Numbered from the stretch's first letter, positions 1 through 9,367 are shown. The stretch is DNA of 64,000 nt from Mangrovimonas sp. TPBH4 (GCF_001280505.1 NZ_LBIO01000057.1:62001-126000), one strand, 5' to 3'. Made by a program: numbers and translations. Notes: generated from the letters alone by a model not told the origin.

Positions 1-1830
1 CCATACCAGAGGTATGATTATGACTGATATTATTAAGGTTATTAGTAAAAGAGGGGTTCCCACTTTTAGGTAATCCATGAATTTGTAACCACCCGCTCCC
101 ATTACCATGGCATTGGTGGTGGTTCCCATGGGGGTCATATAGGCGGTAGAGGCACTTGCTGCCACCGTCATAAGGAATGGGTAAGGAGATACGCCAATCC
201 CAACGGCAGCCATATAGGCTATAGGAGACATGAGTACCGCTGTTGCCGAGTTGTTGATTGTTTGACTGAAAAGTGTCGTGATAAGAAATATTCCAGTCAT
301 TAATATAATTGGGTTAGACTGTCCCAAAGTTTCAATTAGTAGGTTTGAGATAGCTTCGGCAGCTCCTGTTTTTTGAAGGGCTATGCCCATAGGGATCATA
401 CCTGCAATCATTACCACGCTAATCCAACTAATGTTTTTATAAGCTTTGTGGAGCGGTACACAACCAGTGAACATCATAATTCCTGCACAAATCAAAACAG
501 CAATGGCCCCAGGCAAGATTTTAAAAGCCAATAAAACAATCATTAAAATCATTACACCCAAGGCAATGTAGGAACGTGGAGTAAGGACGTCTACATTTTT
601 TGCCATGGCCTCGGGGCTTCCAATTATCACCAAGTTTTCATACATGGATTTTAATTGTTCTATCTTCTCCCAGCTTCCACGGATGATAAATGAATCTCCT
701 GCTTTTATGGTGATGTTTACACCGTTAACAGGCTGCCCGTTTCTTGAGACTCCCAATAACTGAATTCCCTGTTGATTGAGATAGCGTCCAAGAGGCATGG
801 TTCTACCTACGAAGAATGAGGAATTTGTTACAATCACCTCTACCAATCCAACTTCTTGGTTGATCAGTTCTTTTTTGAGTTCAGACTTTTTGAATTCTTG
901 AGGTATAAGTCCAAGTTTAAAGTCTAAAATAAATCTGTCTACATCCTTTGGGGCTCCTTTTATCGTAATGATATCATGGTATTTCATTTCAGTGTCTCCT
1001 TCCGGGAATTCCACAAATGCAGGTTGCCCTTTTAGTCTGTTAACATGTCTGCGTCTCAGTCTTACAATGTTGATGTTGTACTTAGCCTGCAGATCCCATT
1101 CATTTATTTTGGTATCAATCATTGGGGACATGGAGCGGATACGTAATCGGTACATATTATCGCCAATACTAAAGTTTTCTAACCATTTCCCCATTTCAGA
1201 ATCCAGATCTATAGGTCTATTATCGGTATCGATATTTGGCAAAAGTTTCATTCCGAAAAACTTAAAGTAAAGGATGGCAATGAGCAACAAAGGGACACCA
1301 ATCAGGCCGAATTCAAAAAATGAAAACCCATTTAAATTGTTGGACACCAAATGGTCACTAACAATAATGTTTGTTGGTGTCCCTGTTAAGGTTAATAGTC
1401 CCCCAGCATTCGATCCAAAGGCTACGGGCATTAGTAGTTTTGAAGGCAGCATCCCAGCGGTCCAAGCGGCCGAAATAGATACTGGCAGTAAGGTGGCTAC
1501 GGTCCCGGTGTTACTAACAAATCCTGATAATAACCCAGACCCCAGTGTTACAATTACCAAAAGTTTCGACTTGCTCTTTCCGGCTAGTTTTACAAACTTT
1601 TGACCTGCCAAGGCTGTCCAACCCGTTCTTGCCAGCCCTTCACCCACAATAAAGAGGCCGGCAATCATAATTACGGTAGGGTTGCTGAACCCGCTTAAGG
1701 TTTCGGTTAAATCTAGAATTCCTGAGAGATATAGGGCTAGCATGGAAATCATGGCGACGATGTCTGGGGAAAATTTTCCCCAAATAAAGAGGGCGATGGT
1801 TATTGCTAATATTATTCCTAGAGTTACCAT
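1..1830 (-). CDS. SLC13/DASS-family permease with two TrkA-C (RCK_C) domains, partial at left edge
   Basis: Inner-membrane carrier of the divalent-anion:Na+ symporter superfamily; the substrate (sulfate, dicarboxylate or other anion) cannot be read from sequence. I translated the minus strand from the ATG at 1828-1830: 610 codons stay open to the window edge and end in a hydrophobic segment, so only a few C-terminal residues should be missing. The N-terminal half has several hydrophobic helices with the SNTGT motif typical of SLC13 re-entrant hairpins; a soluble middle region (about residues 205-385) holds two TrkA-C-like segments; the C-terminal half repeats the membrane fold with SQTINNSATAV and TPMGTTTNAM. 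It starts 26 bp after the universal stress gene, so the two are probably cotranscribed. Confident in the family. Confidence 0.88.
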   Translation of the reverse strand, partial: MVTLGIILAITIALFIWGKFSPDIVAMISMLALYLSGILDLTETLSGFSNPTVIMIAGLFIVGEGLARTGWTALAGQKFVKLAGKSKSKLLVIVTLGSGLLSGFVSNTGTVATLLPVSISAAWTAGMLPSKLLMPVAFGSNAGGLLTLTGTPTNIIVSDHLVSNNLNGFSFFEFGLIGVPLLLIAILYFKFFGMKLLPNIDTDNRPIDLDSEMGKWLENFSIGDNMYRLRIRSMSPMIDTKINEWDLQAKYNINIVRLRRRHVNRLKGQPAFVEFPEGDTEMKYHDIITIKGAPKDVDRFILDFKLGLIPQEFKKSELKKELINQEVGLVEVIVTNSSFFVGRTMPLGRYLNQQGIQLLGVSRNGQPVNGVNITIKAGDSFIIRGSWEKIEQLKSMYENLVIIGSPEAMAKNVDVLTPRSYIALGVMILMIVLLAFKILPGAIAVLICAGIMMFTGCVPLHKAYKNISWISVVMIAGMIPMGIALQKTGAAEAISNLLIETLGQSNPIILMTGIFLITTLFSQTINNSATAVLMSPIAYMAAVGIGVSPYPFLMTVAASASTAYMTPMGTTTNAMVMGAGGYKFMDYLKVGTPLLLITLIISVIIIPLVW

Positions 1831-1856
1831 ATTAATAAAACGGGTTTAAAGTGGTA

Positions 1857-2645
1857 TTAAAATTCAATAGCCAATAAAGGAACTTTTGATTGCTGGGTAA
1901 GTGCTTTGGTCAATTTTCCTTCTGATGCTATTGGTTTTATTGCGTGATTTTTTGGCAAAATTGCTATAAGGTCAATGTTGTTGTGATCTACATAAGAAAA
2001 GATACCGTCCACAATATTGTCGTCCTCTATAAAGGCATGGTGCGAGTAAAATTTCTCTAGATAATAGATAATGGCATTCTCATTGTTCTCATTGTTTTCA
2101 GAATAACCAAAGTTCTTTTCTTCCTTATTAACAATGGTCAATACATCTACCATCGCGTTAAAGCGTCTAGCCACATCCAAGAGCACTTCCAATAATTTTT
2201 TGTTGTGGATTTCCTCTTGGTCAATAATAAGTGATATCTTTTTAGGAGAAATCTTGGTATAGCCATCAGGAATCACAATTACAGGACTTTTAGACACCAA
2301 CACAAATTCGGAGGTTTTGGTCTGTAGGTTGCAATCGGTTCCTTTTGGGCAAGTACCCATAATGACCAAATCTATAGGTGTGGTATGCTCAATTTCCAAA
2401 AGGGCATCGATCATTTTACCTTTTACTACTATCGGGGTTATGGGGTGTTTTAGATTTTTGCCGAAAAGCTGTACAATATCATTAAGCTTGGCTTCCAGTT
2501 CGGCAGTTTGCTCGTTATCGACAACATGTGCAAGGATGATTTTTGCCTGAGGGTTATTTTCCACAAAATGGGTGGCATATTTCAGAGCATTTTGAGCAAC
2601 CTCGGAAAAATCGAACGGGACTAAAATTGTTGAAATAGTTTTCAT
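1857..2645 (-). CDS. Universal stress protein, two tandem UspA domains
   Basis: Cytoplasmic UspA-family protein of 262 residues, the length of a tandem-domain Usp. The N-terminal domain begins with the usual ILVPFDFSE strand-helix and reaches VIMGTCPKGT near residue 95, followed by SPVIVIPDG, a good match to the family's C-terminal strand; the exact GxGS nucleotide loop is altered, so ATP binding is uncertain. The second half (about 130-262) is more divergent. It lies directly upstream of the SLC13 permease, with which it probably forms an operon. Flavobacteria often place Usp genes beside transporters, but its role here is unknown. Confidence 0.88.
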   Translation of the reverse strand: MKTISTILVPFDFSEVAQNALKYATHFVENNPQAKIILAHVVDNEQTAELEAKLNDIVQLFGKNLKHPITPIVVKGKMIDALLEIEHTTPIDLVIMGTCPKGTDCNLQTKTSEFVLVSKSPVIVIPDGYTKISPKKISLIIDQEEIHNKKLLEVLLDVARRFNAMVDVLTIVNKEEKNFGYSENNENNENAIIYYLEKFYSHHAFIEDDNIVDGIFSYVDHNNIDLIAILPKNHAIKPIASEGKLTKALTQQSKVPLLAIEF

Positions 2646-2665
2646 GATACTCGGTTTTGATGTAT

Positions 2666-2673
2666 CAAATTTA
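2666..2673 (-). promoter_or_regulatory. Bacteroidota -7 element (TAAATTTG) for the Usp-SLC13 operon
   Basis: Read on the minus strand this is TAAATTTG, matching the Bacteroidota TAnnTTTG consensus, 20 nt upstream of the Usp start codon. No clear -33 TTTG partner was fixed. Confidence 0.5.
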
Positions 2674-2830
2674 TTCTCTAATCTAGTGAAAAACTATGAG
2701 AAATATCATGAAAAAAAAGTAATTTATGGGGTAGTTTCGCGGTGTTTTCGTTGTGATATACAGTGTTTTGCTTGATAAAGGCTGTTTCAAACGATTTCGT
2801 AAACACTTCAAAATAGAAAAGCATATTTTT

Positions 2831-4192
2831 ATGAAATTTCTTTCATTGACCATATTAAAATATTGCCAAAGAAATAAGTTGAGGTTAGCCGTGATTTTGT
2901 TTTTTGCTATGCCAAACTTTTGGCTTTTTGCCCAAAAAGAAAAAACACCATTGGAATGGACCTTGACAGAGTCACCAAATATTCAATTGAAGTTTAACGC
3001 CTCGGCACAAACTTGGCTGCGTTACACGCAGTGGAACCCTGGAAGCACTCTTGAAAATGGCGACCTGAGTTCATACAGTATCGATATGGCTGTAAGACGC
3101 TATCGAATGGGAACTACTTGGAAGATTGGTGATCGCTTTAAGTTGTTTGCAGTTATTGGGCAAAACAACTATAATAATGTGGGTGAGGACTGGCCTCTGC
3201 CAAAAATATTAGATTTATACGGTTCCTTTAAAATTTTTGACCAACTTCACGTGGCTGTTGGTAAGTCTACTTGGGATGGACTCTCTAGGTATACGGCGCC
3301 ATCGACCACTTCCATGGTACCTTTGGATTTACCTTTAATGGCGCAGCCAACTTTAAACAGAACGGATGACATTACACGAAATCTAGGAGCTTTTGTGTTT
3401 GGGGATATACAGGGGTTGAATTACAGGTTAGGTTTGATTTTTCCTTATGATTATACCCAAACAGGGGCCGCCGCGCCAAAATTGAAGGAAGGAACGGCAG
3501 ATTTCTTTTATGACGATTTGCAACTTCAGTATACGGGATATGTAAAGTATGATTTTTGGGATAAGGAGTCTGTGCTCGGGCCTAATTTCAAGGGGACCTA
3601 TCTAGGGGAGAAACGGATTTTTGCTTTAGGAGCAGGCGCTAAATTCCAAGAAAAGGCTATGGCTTCTCTTGAGAATGGAGATTTGCAATATCACGATTTA
3701 AATTTATGGTCGGCGGATTTGTTTTATGAACAGCCCCTCCATTTGTCCTTTGCAAAAGCCTTAACGGGGTATGTTGCCTATTATGATTATGATATGGGAC
3801 CTAATTACCTACGAATGTTAGGTGTCAATAATCCTGCTTTTGGAAGTATTGGCGATGTACAGGAAATCAACGGAAAAGGGAATGCTTTCCCTGCCATTGG
3901 GACGGGTTCTGCAATTTATTATCAAACAGGTCTTTTATTAGGAGAAAAGGACAGTAAAAGGTTTTGGGATAATTTGCAGGTGTATACCGCCGGTCAATGG
4001 GGGCAGTATGAAGCTTTGGATGAGCATGTTTTTTGTTATCGGTTTGGAATTAATTGGTTTGTTAACGGGCAACGTATGAAGTTTACTATAGATGGTCAAA
4101 ACCGACCTATCTTTTCCGAAGTGGATGGGCGCACTTTTAAGTCTGATAATAAATGGATGGCGGTACTACAGTTTCAATACCTGTTAAATTAA
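2831..4192 (+). CDS. Outer-membrane porin-like beta-barrel protein
   Basis: Predicted outer-membrane protein of 453 residues. The reading frame is open from 2753, but the ATG at 2831 is preferred because it gives a charged n-region, a hydrophobic stretch (LAVILFFAMPNFWLF) and a plausible signal cleavage site after AQ near residue 35. The rest alternates short aromatic-rich amphipathic segments (for example WLRYTQWNPGS, YTGYVKYDFW) and ends in a strand with a Phe close to the terminus (VLQFQYLLN), as beta-barrels do. It resembles flavobacterial porins annotated as phosphate-selective or short-chain-amide porins, but substrate is not readable. It is divergent from the Usp-permease operon and closes with a strong bidirectional terminator. 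Confidence 0.72.
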   Translation: MKFLSLTILKYCQRNKLRLAVILFFAMPNFWLFAQKEKTPLEWTLTESPNIQLKFNASAQTWLRYTQWNPGSTLENGDLSSYSIDMAVRRYRMGTTWKIGDRFKLFAVIGQNNYNNVGEDWPLPKILDLYGSFKIFDQLHVAVGKSTWDGLSRYTAPSTTSMVPLDLPLMAQPTLNRTDDITRNLGAFVFGDIQGLNYRLGLIFPYDYTQTGAAAPKLKEGTADFFYDDLQLQYTGYVKYDFWDKESVLGPNFKGTYLGEKRIFALGAGAKFQEKAMASLENGDLQYHDLNLWSADLFYEQPLHLSFAKALTGYVAYYDYDMGPNYLRMLGVNNPAFGSIGDVQEINGKGNAFPAIGTGSAIYYQTGLLLGEKDSKRFWDNLQVYTAGQWGQYEALDEHVFCYRFGINWFVNGQRMKFTIDGQNRPIFSEVDGRTFKSDNKWMAVLQFQYLLN

Positions 4193-4210
4193 ATACCATA
4201 CATTATATAT

Positions 4211-4250
4211 AAAGAAAAGGCCGTTCATTGCGAACGGCCTTTTCTTTTTG
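4211..4250. terminator. Bidirectional terminator between the porin and YceI genes
   Basis: A perfect 16-bp inverted repeat (4211-4226 and 4232-4247) with a 5-nt loop, A-rich on the left and T-rich on the right, between two convergent genes. It can terminate in both directions. Confidence 0.93.
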
Positions 4251-4266
4251 GCTTGAAAAACTAGAA

Positions 4267-4941
4267 TTATGCCTTTGTAGCTTTCAATACAAACTTCAAT
4301 TGGATATCATCGTTGATAAAATTGTCTCCTAAATCGTCAAAAATTGACTTAGAGCGGAAGTTTATTTCCCATTTAGTTCTGTCAATAGTAAAAGTATCAC
4401 TTACTATAGAGATCGTGTCACCGTCATTAGTTACCGAAATTGGGAACGTAATGTTTTGTTTGATACCTTTTATAGTAAGGTTTCCAGATATAAGACTTTT
4501 GTTTTCAGTAGTTGGTTGCGATCCTGTAATTTCAAAAGCCGCTGTAGGGAACTTGGTTACGTTAAAAAAGTCTCCTTCTTTACCTTCAACAGTTCCTTTT
4601 AAGTGCGCTTCTAGCTTGTCCTTCATGTCACCAGGTTCCATATCCATATCCACAAGAGATCTCATGTCAATCAAAAATGAACCACTTATCATTTCGGTTC
4701 CATTGGCTTTAAAGACACCTTTTTCCAATTTTACTGTTCCGTGGTGAGAACCGGTAGGTTTGAATCCTTTCCAGTAAATAGTAGATTCTGTAGAATCGAT
4801 GACAAATTTTTCAGTAGTCGTAGTACTTTCAGCAACTGGTTCTGCCTCGGTGGTTTTAGCTTCTTTGCCCTTATCTTGGCAGCTCACAACCATAGCAGTT
4901 AAAGCTAAAACTGTAAATACGTTAAAAATTCTTTTTTTCAT
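4267..4941 (-). CDS. YceI-family periplasmic lipoprotein
   Basis: 224-residue secreted protein of the YceI family, whose beta-barrel fold carries a lipid or isoprenoid ligand; the cellular role in Bacteroidota is unclear. The frame extends upstream to 5031, but the ATG at 4939-4941 places a proper signal peptide (MKKRIF, then a hydrophobic stretch) with lipobox VVSC at about residues 18-21, so this is a lipoprotein. A low-complexity Thr/Glu linker follows, then the YceI domain (about residues 45-222) with SGSFLIDMRSL, FPTAAFEIT and a TIDRTKWEI motif characteristic of the family. Single gene, terminated by the shared hairpin downstream. Confidence 0.9.
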   Translation of the reverse strand: MKKRIFNVFTVLALTAMVVSCQDKGKEAKTTEAEPVAESTTTTEKFVIDSTESTIYWKGFKPTGSHHGTVKLEKGVFKANGTEMISGSFLIDMRSLVDMDMEPGDMKDKLEAHLKGTVEGKEGDFFNVTKFPTAAFEITGSQPTTENKSLISGNLTIKGIKQNITFPISVTNDGDTISIVSDTFTIDRTKWEINFRSKSIFDDLGDNFINDDIQLKFVLKATKA

Positions 4942-4974
4942 GGTAATTAGTGTTTTTAATGAATTGTTAAACAA

Positions 4975-4982
4975 CAAAAATA
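4975..4982 (-). promoter_or_regulatory. -7 element (TATTTTTG) for the YceI gene
   Basis: TATTTTTG on the minus strand, 33 nt upstream of the chosen YceI start; it supports the internal start at 4941, because the longer frame would begin upstream of the promoter. Confidence 0.5.
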
Positions 4983-5030
4983 AAAAATGTTCCAGAAGAT
5001 AGCATTTGGGGATAAAATTATTTGGTGACA

Positions 5031-5064
5031 TTTTGACATTTTAATAATAATGGCAGTACTTTTG
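5031..5064 (+). promoter_or_regulatory. grpE-dnaJ promoter (TTTTG-N21-TACTTTTG)
   Basis: TTTTG at 5031-5035 and TACTTTTG at 5057-5064 match the Bacteroidota -33/-7 housekeeping promoter, 32 nt upstream of grpE. No CIRCE-like inverted repeat was seen. Confidence 0.6.
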
Positions 5065-5096
5065 CCAACTGTATTGAAGTTAAAAATAGGTTTAGC

Positions 5097-5648
5097 ATGA
5101 GTAAAAAGGAACAAAACGAACAAAACATAGAAGACCAACAGGTAGAGCAGCCTGTGGCAGAAGAGACACAGGTTGAGGAAACTCCCGAAACAGAAGTGTC
5201 TATTGAAGACAAACTAAACGAGGACTTGGCAAAGGAAAAGGACAAGTTTATGCGCTTGTTTGCAGAGTTTGAAAATTACAAAAGGCGAACCTCTAAGGAA
5301 CGTGTGGAATTGTTTAAAACGGCCAGTGAGGACGTTATGAAATCAATGTTGCCTGTATTGGACGATTTTGACAGAGCGTATGCCGAAATTTCCAAAAGTG
5401 ATGCAGAAGACTTGTTGAAAGGTGTGGAGTTGATCAGGCAGAAATTGAAATCGACTTTGCAGCAAAAGGGCTTGAGCGAGATTGAGGTTACGGCAGGAGA
5501 TGCTTTTAATGCCGATGATCATGAGGCAGTAACGCAAATTCCGGCGCCAAGTGAAGATTTAAAAGGGAAAATTATCGATGTGATCGAGAAAGGATATAAG
5601 TTGGGAGATAAAATTATCCGTTTCCCAAAAGTAGTAATAGGACAATAA
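5097..5648 (+). CDS. grpE: GrpE, nucleotide exchange factor of DnaK
   Basis: Cytoplasmic dimeric cochaperone that releases ADP from DnaK. The 183-residue protein has an acidic disordered N-terminus (about 1-35), a long helical region with the conserved FAEFENYKRR motif, and the C-terminal beta-domain ending in KGYKLGDKIIRFPKVVIG, the family signature. dnaJ starts 9 bp downstream, so the two form an operon; dnaK is not in the window. Length and domain order are normal. Confidence 0.97.
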   Translation: MSKKEQNEQNIEDQQVEQPVAEETQVEETPETEVSIEDKLNEDLAKEKDKFMRLFAEFENYKRRTSKERVELFKTASEDVMKSMLPVLDDFDRAYAEISKSDAEDLLKGVELIRQKLKSTLQQKGLSEIEVTAGDAFNADDHEAVTQIPAPSEDLKGKIIDVIEKGYKLGDKIIRFPKVVIGQ

Positions 5649-5657
5649 ACTGAATAC

Positions 5658-6782
5658 ATGGCAAAGACTGATTATTACGAGATTTTACAAGTAGAGAGGA
5701 CAGCTACTGCTGCAGAAATTAAAAAATCGTACCGTAAACTAGCACTAAAGTATCACCCTGATAAAAACCCTGGGGATCACGAAGCGGAGGCTAAGTTTAA
5801 GGAAGCGGCAGAAGCGTATGAAGTATTGAGCAATCCAGACAAACGTGCACGTTACGATCAATATGGTCACCAAGCCTTTGATGGCAGTGGCGGATTTGGC
5901 GGAGGTGGCATGAATATGGATGACATCTTCAGTCAGTTTGGTGATATTTTTGGCGGTGCTTTTGGCGGCGGTGGTTTCTCTGGATTTGGCGGCGGATTTG
6001 GTGGAGGCCAAAGACGTGTTAAGGGAAGCAACCTACGTATCAGGGTTAAGTTAACCTTGGAAGAAGTTGCCAATGGTGTTGAAAAGAAAATCAAGGTCAA
6101 GCGTAAAGTACAAGCACCTGGAACTACATATAAAACCTGTAGTACCTGTAACGGTACTGGTCAGGTAACTAGAGTGACCAATACTATTTTGGGACGTATG
6201 CAAACAGCGTCACCTTGTACCGCTTGTGGTGGTGCAGGGCAGAGTATTGACCAAAAGCCTGCAGATGCCGATGCACAAGGTATGAAGGTTGTAGAGGAAA
6301 CAGTGTCTGTGAAAATTCCAGCAGGTGTAGTGGACGGAATGCAGCTTAAAGTTACCGGAAAGGGTAATGATGCACCTGGAAATGGTATTGCCGGAGATTT
6401 ATTGGTTGCAATTCAGGAAGAGGATCATCCAACCCTAAAACGTGAAGGAGATAATTTGCATTATGACCTTTATGTAAGTATGCCAGATGCAGTTTTAGGA
6501 AACACTACCGAAATAGATACCGTAACAGGTAAAGTAAGAATCAAGGTAGAAGCAGGAGTACAGTCTGGTAAAATTTTACGTTTGAGGGGTAAAGGTATTC
6601 CAAGTATTAACGGATATGGTACCGGTGATTTATTGGTACATGTAAATGTTTGGACACCTAAAACACTGAACAAGCAACAACGTGAATTTTTCGAAAAGAT
6701 GAGAAATGACGACCATTTTTCACCAAAACCAGAAAGTAGTGACAAATCTTTTTTTGAAAAAGTAAAAGATATGTTTTCTTAA
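5658..6782 (+). CDS. dnaJ: DnaJ chaperone with shortened zinc finger
   Basis: Hsp40 cochaperone that delivers clients to DnaK and stimulates its ATPase. The J-domain covers about residues 1-68 with HPD at 33-35, followed by a Gly/Phe-rich linker (about 70-115). The zinc-finger region keeps only two CxxCxGxG motifs (CSTCNGTG near 161-168 and CTACGGAG near 187-194) instead of the four in Escherichia coli DnaJ, leaving four cysteines and probably one zinc site. The two C-terminal client-binding domains are intact. I believe the short finger is general in flavobacterial DnaJ proteins, so it is not damage. Second gene of the grpE-dnaJ operon. Confidence 0.96.
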   Translation: MAKTDYYEILQVERTATAAEIKKSYRKLALKYHPDKNPGDHEAEAKFKEAAEAYEVLSNPDKRARYDQYGHQAFDGSGGFGGGGMNMDDIFSQFGDIFGGAFGGGGFSGFGGGFGGGQRRVKGSNLRIRVKLTLEEVANGVEKKIKVKRKVQAPGTTYKTCSTCNGTGQVTRVTNTILGRMQTASPCTACGGAGQSIDQKPADADAQGMKVVEETVSVKIPAGVVDGMQLKVTGKGNDAPGNGIAGDLLVAIQEEDHPTLKREGDNLHYDLYVSMPDAVLGNTTEIDTVTGKVRIKVEAGVQSGKILRLRGKGIPSINGYGTGDLLVHVNVWTPKTLNKQQREFFEKMRNDDHFSPKPESSDKSFFEKVKDMFS

Positions 6783-6869
6783 TAATCTGTTAATTTAATA
6801 AAAAACACTATATTTGATTGTCACTAATTGAATATTAGTGGTAATTTTTCTTTTTCATAGCAATTTTTT

Positions 6870-6906
6870 CCCATCCTTAAGCCTTTAAGGGTGGGTTTTG
6901 TTTTTT
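6870..6906 (+). terminator. Rho-independent terminator after dnaJ
   Basis: An 11-bp stem (6870-6880 with 6885-6895, one G-T pair) and 4-nt loop, followed by a T-rich run (TTTTGTTTTTT). A small extra 7-bp inverted repeat lies just upstream at 6822-6840. Confidence 0.85.
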
Positions 6907-7118
6907 ATACGATTCCCTAAATTTTGAGCTGTAACCTACTTTCACTTTATAACTCAATAAAAAGTATAAAGATCCCTTCCTCGAACAATTTCTAACGGAA
7001 GCTCCCAAGCATGTTTTTTAAAAAATAGATCGAGTACTTTTTTGTTCTTAAGTAATGTTCTTGGTATATATTTAATATTTTTACGCCACAAACAACTTAT
7101 TTAGCAGAAAATTATTCT
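6907..7118. other. Leader region before the ABC operon, with an orphan minus-strand reading frame
   Basis: Together with the dnaJ 3' flank this makes a 336-bp stretch without a recognised gene. On the minus strand one frame is open for 48 codons (stop at 6954-6956, open up to a stop at 7101-7103) and has a natural-looking composition, with a segment reading HAWELPLEIVRGRDLYTFY before the stop. It has no ATG. It may be the remnant of a lost gene tail or chance; I do not recognise the family. Confidence 0.3.
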
Positions 7119-8045
7119 ATGGACAATTTATTAGTGGCTGAGGCTGTTTCCAAAAAGTTTGGAGACTTTAAAGCGCTAAATGACGTTTCAATTGCCGTTC
7201 CTAAGGGGAGTATTTTTGGACTTTTGGGGCCTAACGGTGCCGGAAAGACCACTTTAATCCGAATCATCAATCAGATTACCATGCCAGATACTGGCCATGT
7301 CATGCTAGATGGCAAGGCGCTCCATGAAGAGCACATCAAGGATATTGGGTATCTTCCGGAAGAGCGTGGGCTCTACAAATCGATGAAGGTGGGCGAGCAG
7401 GCACTTTATTTGGCGCAATTAAAAGGATTGAGTAAATCCGAAGCCAAACAGCGCTTGAAATATTGGTTCGATAAATTGGAAATAGGCGATTGGTGGAATA
7501 AAAAGATCCAGGAGCTAAGTAAAGGGCAGGCCCAAAAAATTCAATTTGTAGTGACGGTATTGCACCGTCCCAAATTGTTGATTTTTGATGAGCCATTTTC
7601 AGGTTTCGATCCTATTAATGCTAATTTGATCAAAGATGAGATCCTTCAATTACGGGATGAAGGAGCTACGGTTATTTTTTCTACCCACCGCATGGAATCT
7701 GTCGAGGAATTGTGTGACCATATTGCCTTGATCAATAAATCCAATAAAATTTTGGACGGAAAGTTGACTGATATCCAACGACAGTTCAAAACAAACACCT
7801 TTGAGGTTGGGTTGCAGACACAAGATGTTGAAGGCGTGACAAGGGCTATTCAGGATAAATTTGAAGTATTGCCGGCAACCTTCAAAAACTTGAACGACGA
7901 TTTAAAGTTGAACATCAAGCTTAATGGTAGTGCAACTTCCAATGATTTGTTGACCTTTTTGACTTCTAAGGCAGAAGTGCACCATTTTGTGGAAGTGATT
8001 CCGAGTGCCAGTGATATTTTTATTGAAACCGTGAAAAATAATTAA
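7119..8045 (+). CDS. ABC transporter ATP-binding protein, NatA-like
   Basis: Cytoplasmic ATPase of an ABC-2 type exporter. Walker A GPNGAGKTT is at residues 37-45, the signature LSKGQ at 133-137, Walker B LLIFDEP at 153-159, the D-loop SGFD at 161-164, and a switch histidine in FSTHRM near 190. The signature lacks the second Gly-Gly of LSGGQ (it reads SKGQ), as in many NatA-type proteins. The extra C-terminal domain (about 220-308) is also typical. The permease gene follows after 2 bp. By family relation it could export Na+, an antibiotic or another small molecule; the substrate is unknown. First gene of a four-gene operon. Confidence 0.92.
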   Translation: MDNLLVAEAVSKKFGDFKALNDVSIAVPKGSIFGLLGPNGAGKTTLIRIINQITMPDTGHVMLDGKALHEEHIKDIGYLPEERGLYKSMKVGEQALYLAQLKGLSKSEAKQRLKYWFDKLEIGDWWNKKIQELSKGQAQKIQFVVTVLHRPKLLIFDEPFSGFDPINANLIKDEILQLRDEGATVIFSTHRMESVEELCDHIALINKSNKILDGKLTDIQRQFKTNTFEVGLQTQDVEGVTRAIQDKFEVLPATFKNLNDDLKLNIKLNGSATSNDLLTFLTSKAEVHHFVEVIPSASDIFIETVKNN

Positions 8046-8047
8046 GC

Positions 8048-9364
8048 ATGAACCATTTACCACTTATCATTAAGCGCGAATACTTGACCAAAGTCAAGAA
8101 TAAATCGTTCATCATCATGACTATCTTGAGTCCGTTGATTATGATTGCACTTATTGCGGTTGTAGCTTATTTAACACAGCTGAACAATAATAAAAAGCGC
8201 AGTATTTCTGTATTGGATGAAACGGGTATGTTGGAAGACGTTTTTCAAAGTACCGATAATACTACCTACAACTATTTAACCAATAACACATCCCTGGAAG
8301 AAGCTAAGGTTTTGGTCAAGGCGCAGGAGGATTATGGATTACTTTTTATACCTAAGCAGGTAGATTCTATTTCAGCATCCAAGGGCATCACTTTTTATTC
8401 AGAGGAATCCCCTTCTTTAACAGTTATGTCTAGTCTGGAAAGAAGGTTGGAGAAAAAAATGACCGATTTAGAATTGGAGAGTAACGGCGTTGATCTTGAT
8501 ATGATTAATTCTTCAAGAATTAGTATCGACATAGCGCAAGAAACATTTTCCGGAGAAACGACCTCCAAGATCGACAATGTTCTAAAATTGGCCTTTGGAG
8601 GTATGGCGGGATATTTGCTGTTTATGTTCATCATTATTTACGGGAATATGATCATGCGCAGCGTTATAGAAGAAAAGACTAGTAGAATTATAGAAGTCAT
8701 TATTTCATCGGTAAAACCTATCCAATTGATGATGGGGAAAATTATAGGAACTTCTCTGGCAGGAATCACTCAGTTTATTGTTTGGATTATTCTAGGAGGT
8801 GTACTAATGAGTATTGTTTCTGCTATTTTCGGAATTAGTTTAATGGACATGCATACCCCACAGCAAGAACTAATGCAACAAGCTGTGCAATCCCCAGAGT
8901 TTGAATCGAAGCTGAGGTTGGGACTAATGGCATTTCAAAATCTACCAATTGCCAATCTAATAGTAGCCTTTATGTTCTTTTTTGTGGGAGGCTATTTGTT
9001 ATATAGCTCTCTATATGCCGCTATTGGAGCCGCTGTTGATAACGAAACCGATACCCAGCAATTCATGATGCCTATTTTGATGCCCCTTATTTTGGCAGTG
9101 TATGTAGGGGTGTTTACAGTAATAGAAGATCCACATGGTACAGTATCTACGGTGTTTTCATTCATACCTTTTACCTCACCCGTGGTAATGCTCATGAGAA
9201 TTCCTTTCGGTGTTCCAATTTGGCAGCAATTGTTATCTTTAGCTTTATTGATAGGTACCTTTGTGTTTACAGTTTGGTTCGCTGCCAAAATTTATCGTGT
9301 AGGTATCTTGATGTACGGCAAGAAGCCAAGTTATAAAGAGTTGTATAAATGGTTAAAATACTAA
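8048..9364 (+). CDS. ABC-2 type exporter permease, NatB-like
   Basis: Inner-membrane permease partner of the preceding ATPase. It has a first transmembrane helix at about residues 22-42, a long extracytoplasmic domain (about 45-175), then six hydrophobic segments, the arrangement of NatB/YhaP-type permeases. The segment IIYGNMIMRSVIEEKTSRI after the second helix carries the EEKTSRI coupling helix conserved in this family. It lies 2 bp after the ATPase gene and 3 bp before the MscS gene, so translation is probably coupled. Substrate not readable. Confidence 0.9.
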   Translation: MNHLPLIIKREYLTKVKNKSFIIMTILSPLIMIALIAVVAYLTQLNNNKKRSISVLDETGMLEDVFQSTDNTTYNYLTNNTSLEEAKVLVKAQEDYGLLFIPKQVDSISASKGITFYSEESPSLTVMSSLERRLEKKMTDLELESNGVDLDMINSSRISIDIAQETFSGETTSKIDNVLKLAFGGMAGYLLFMFIIIYGNMIMRSVIEEKTSRIIEVIISSVKPIQLMMGKIIGTSLAGITQFIVWIILGGVLMSIVSAIFGISLMDMHTPQQELMQQAVQSPEFESKLRLGLMAFQNLPIANLIVAFMFFFVGGYLLYSSLYAAIGAAVDNETDTQQFMMPILMPLILAVYVGVFTVIEDPHGTVSTVFSFIPFTSPVVMLMRIPFGVPIWQQLLSLALLIGTFVFTVWFAAKIYRVGILMYGKKPSYKELYKWLKY

Positions 9365-9367
9365 GGT

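Noticed and set aside
968..1603. Two plus-strand frames of 100 and 109 codons
   Set aside because: They lie antisense within the SLC13 permease, whose minus-strand frame is open for 610 codons with clear motifs.
4313..4747. 144-codon plus-strand frame
   Set aside because: Antisense to the YceI domain; the YceI frame has a lipobox, promoter and terminator.
8395..9288. Minus-strand frames inside the ABC permease gene
   Set aside because: Shadows of the permease reading frame; no homology-like features and no start signals.
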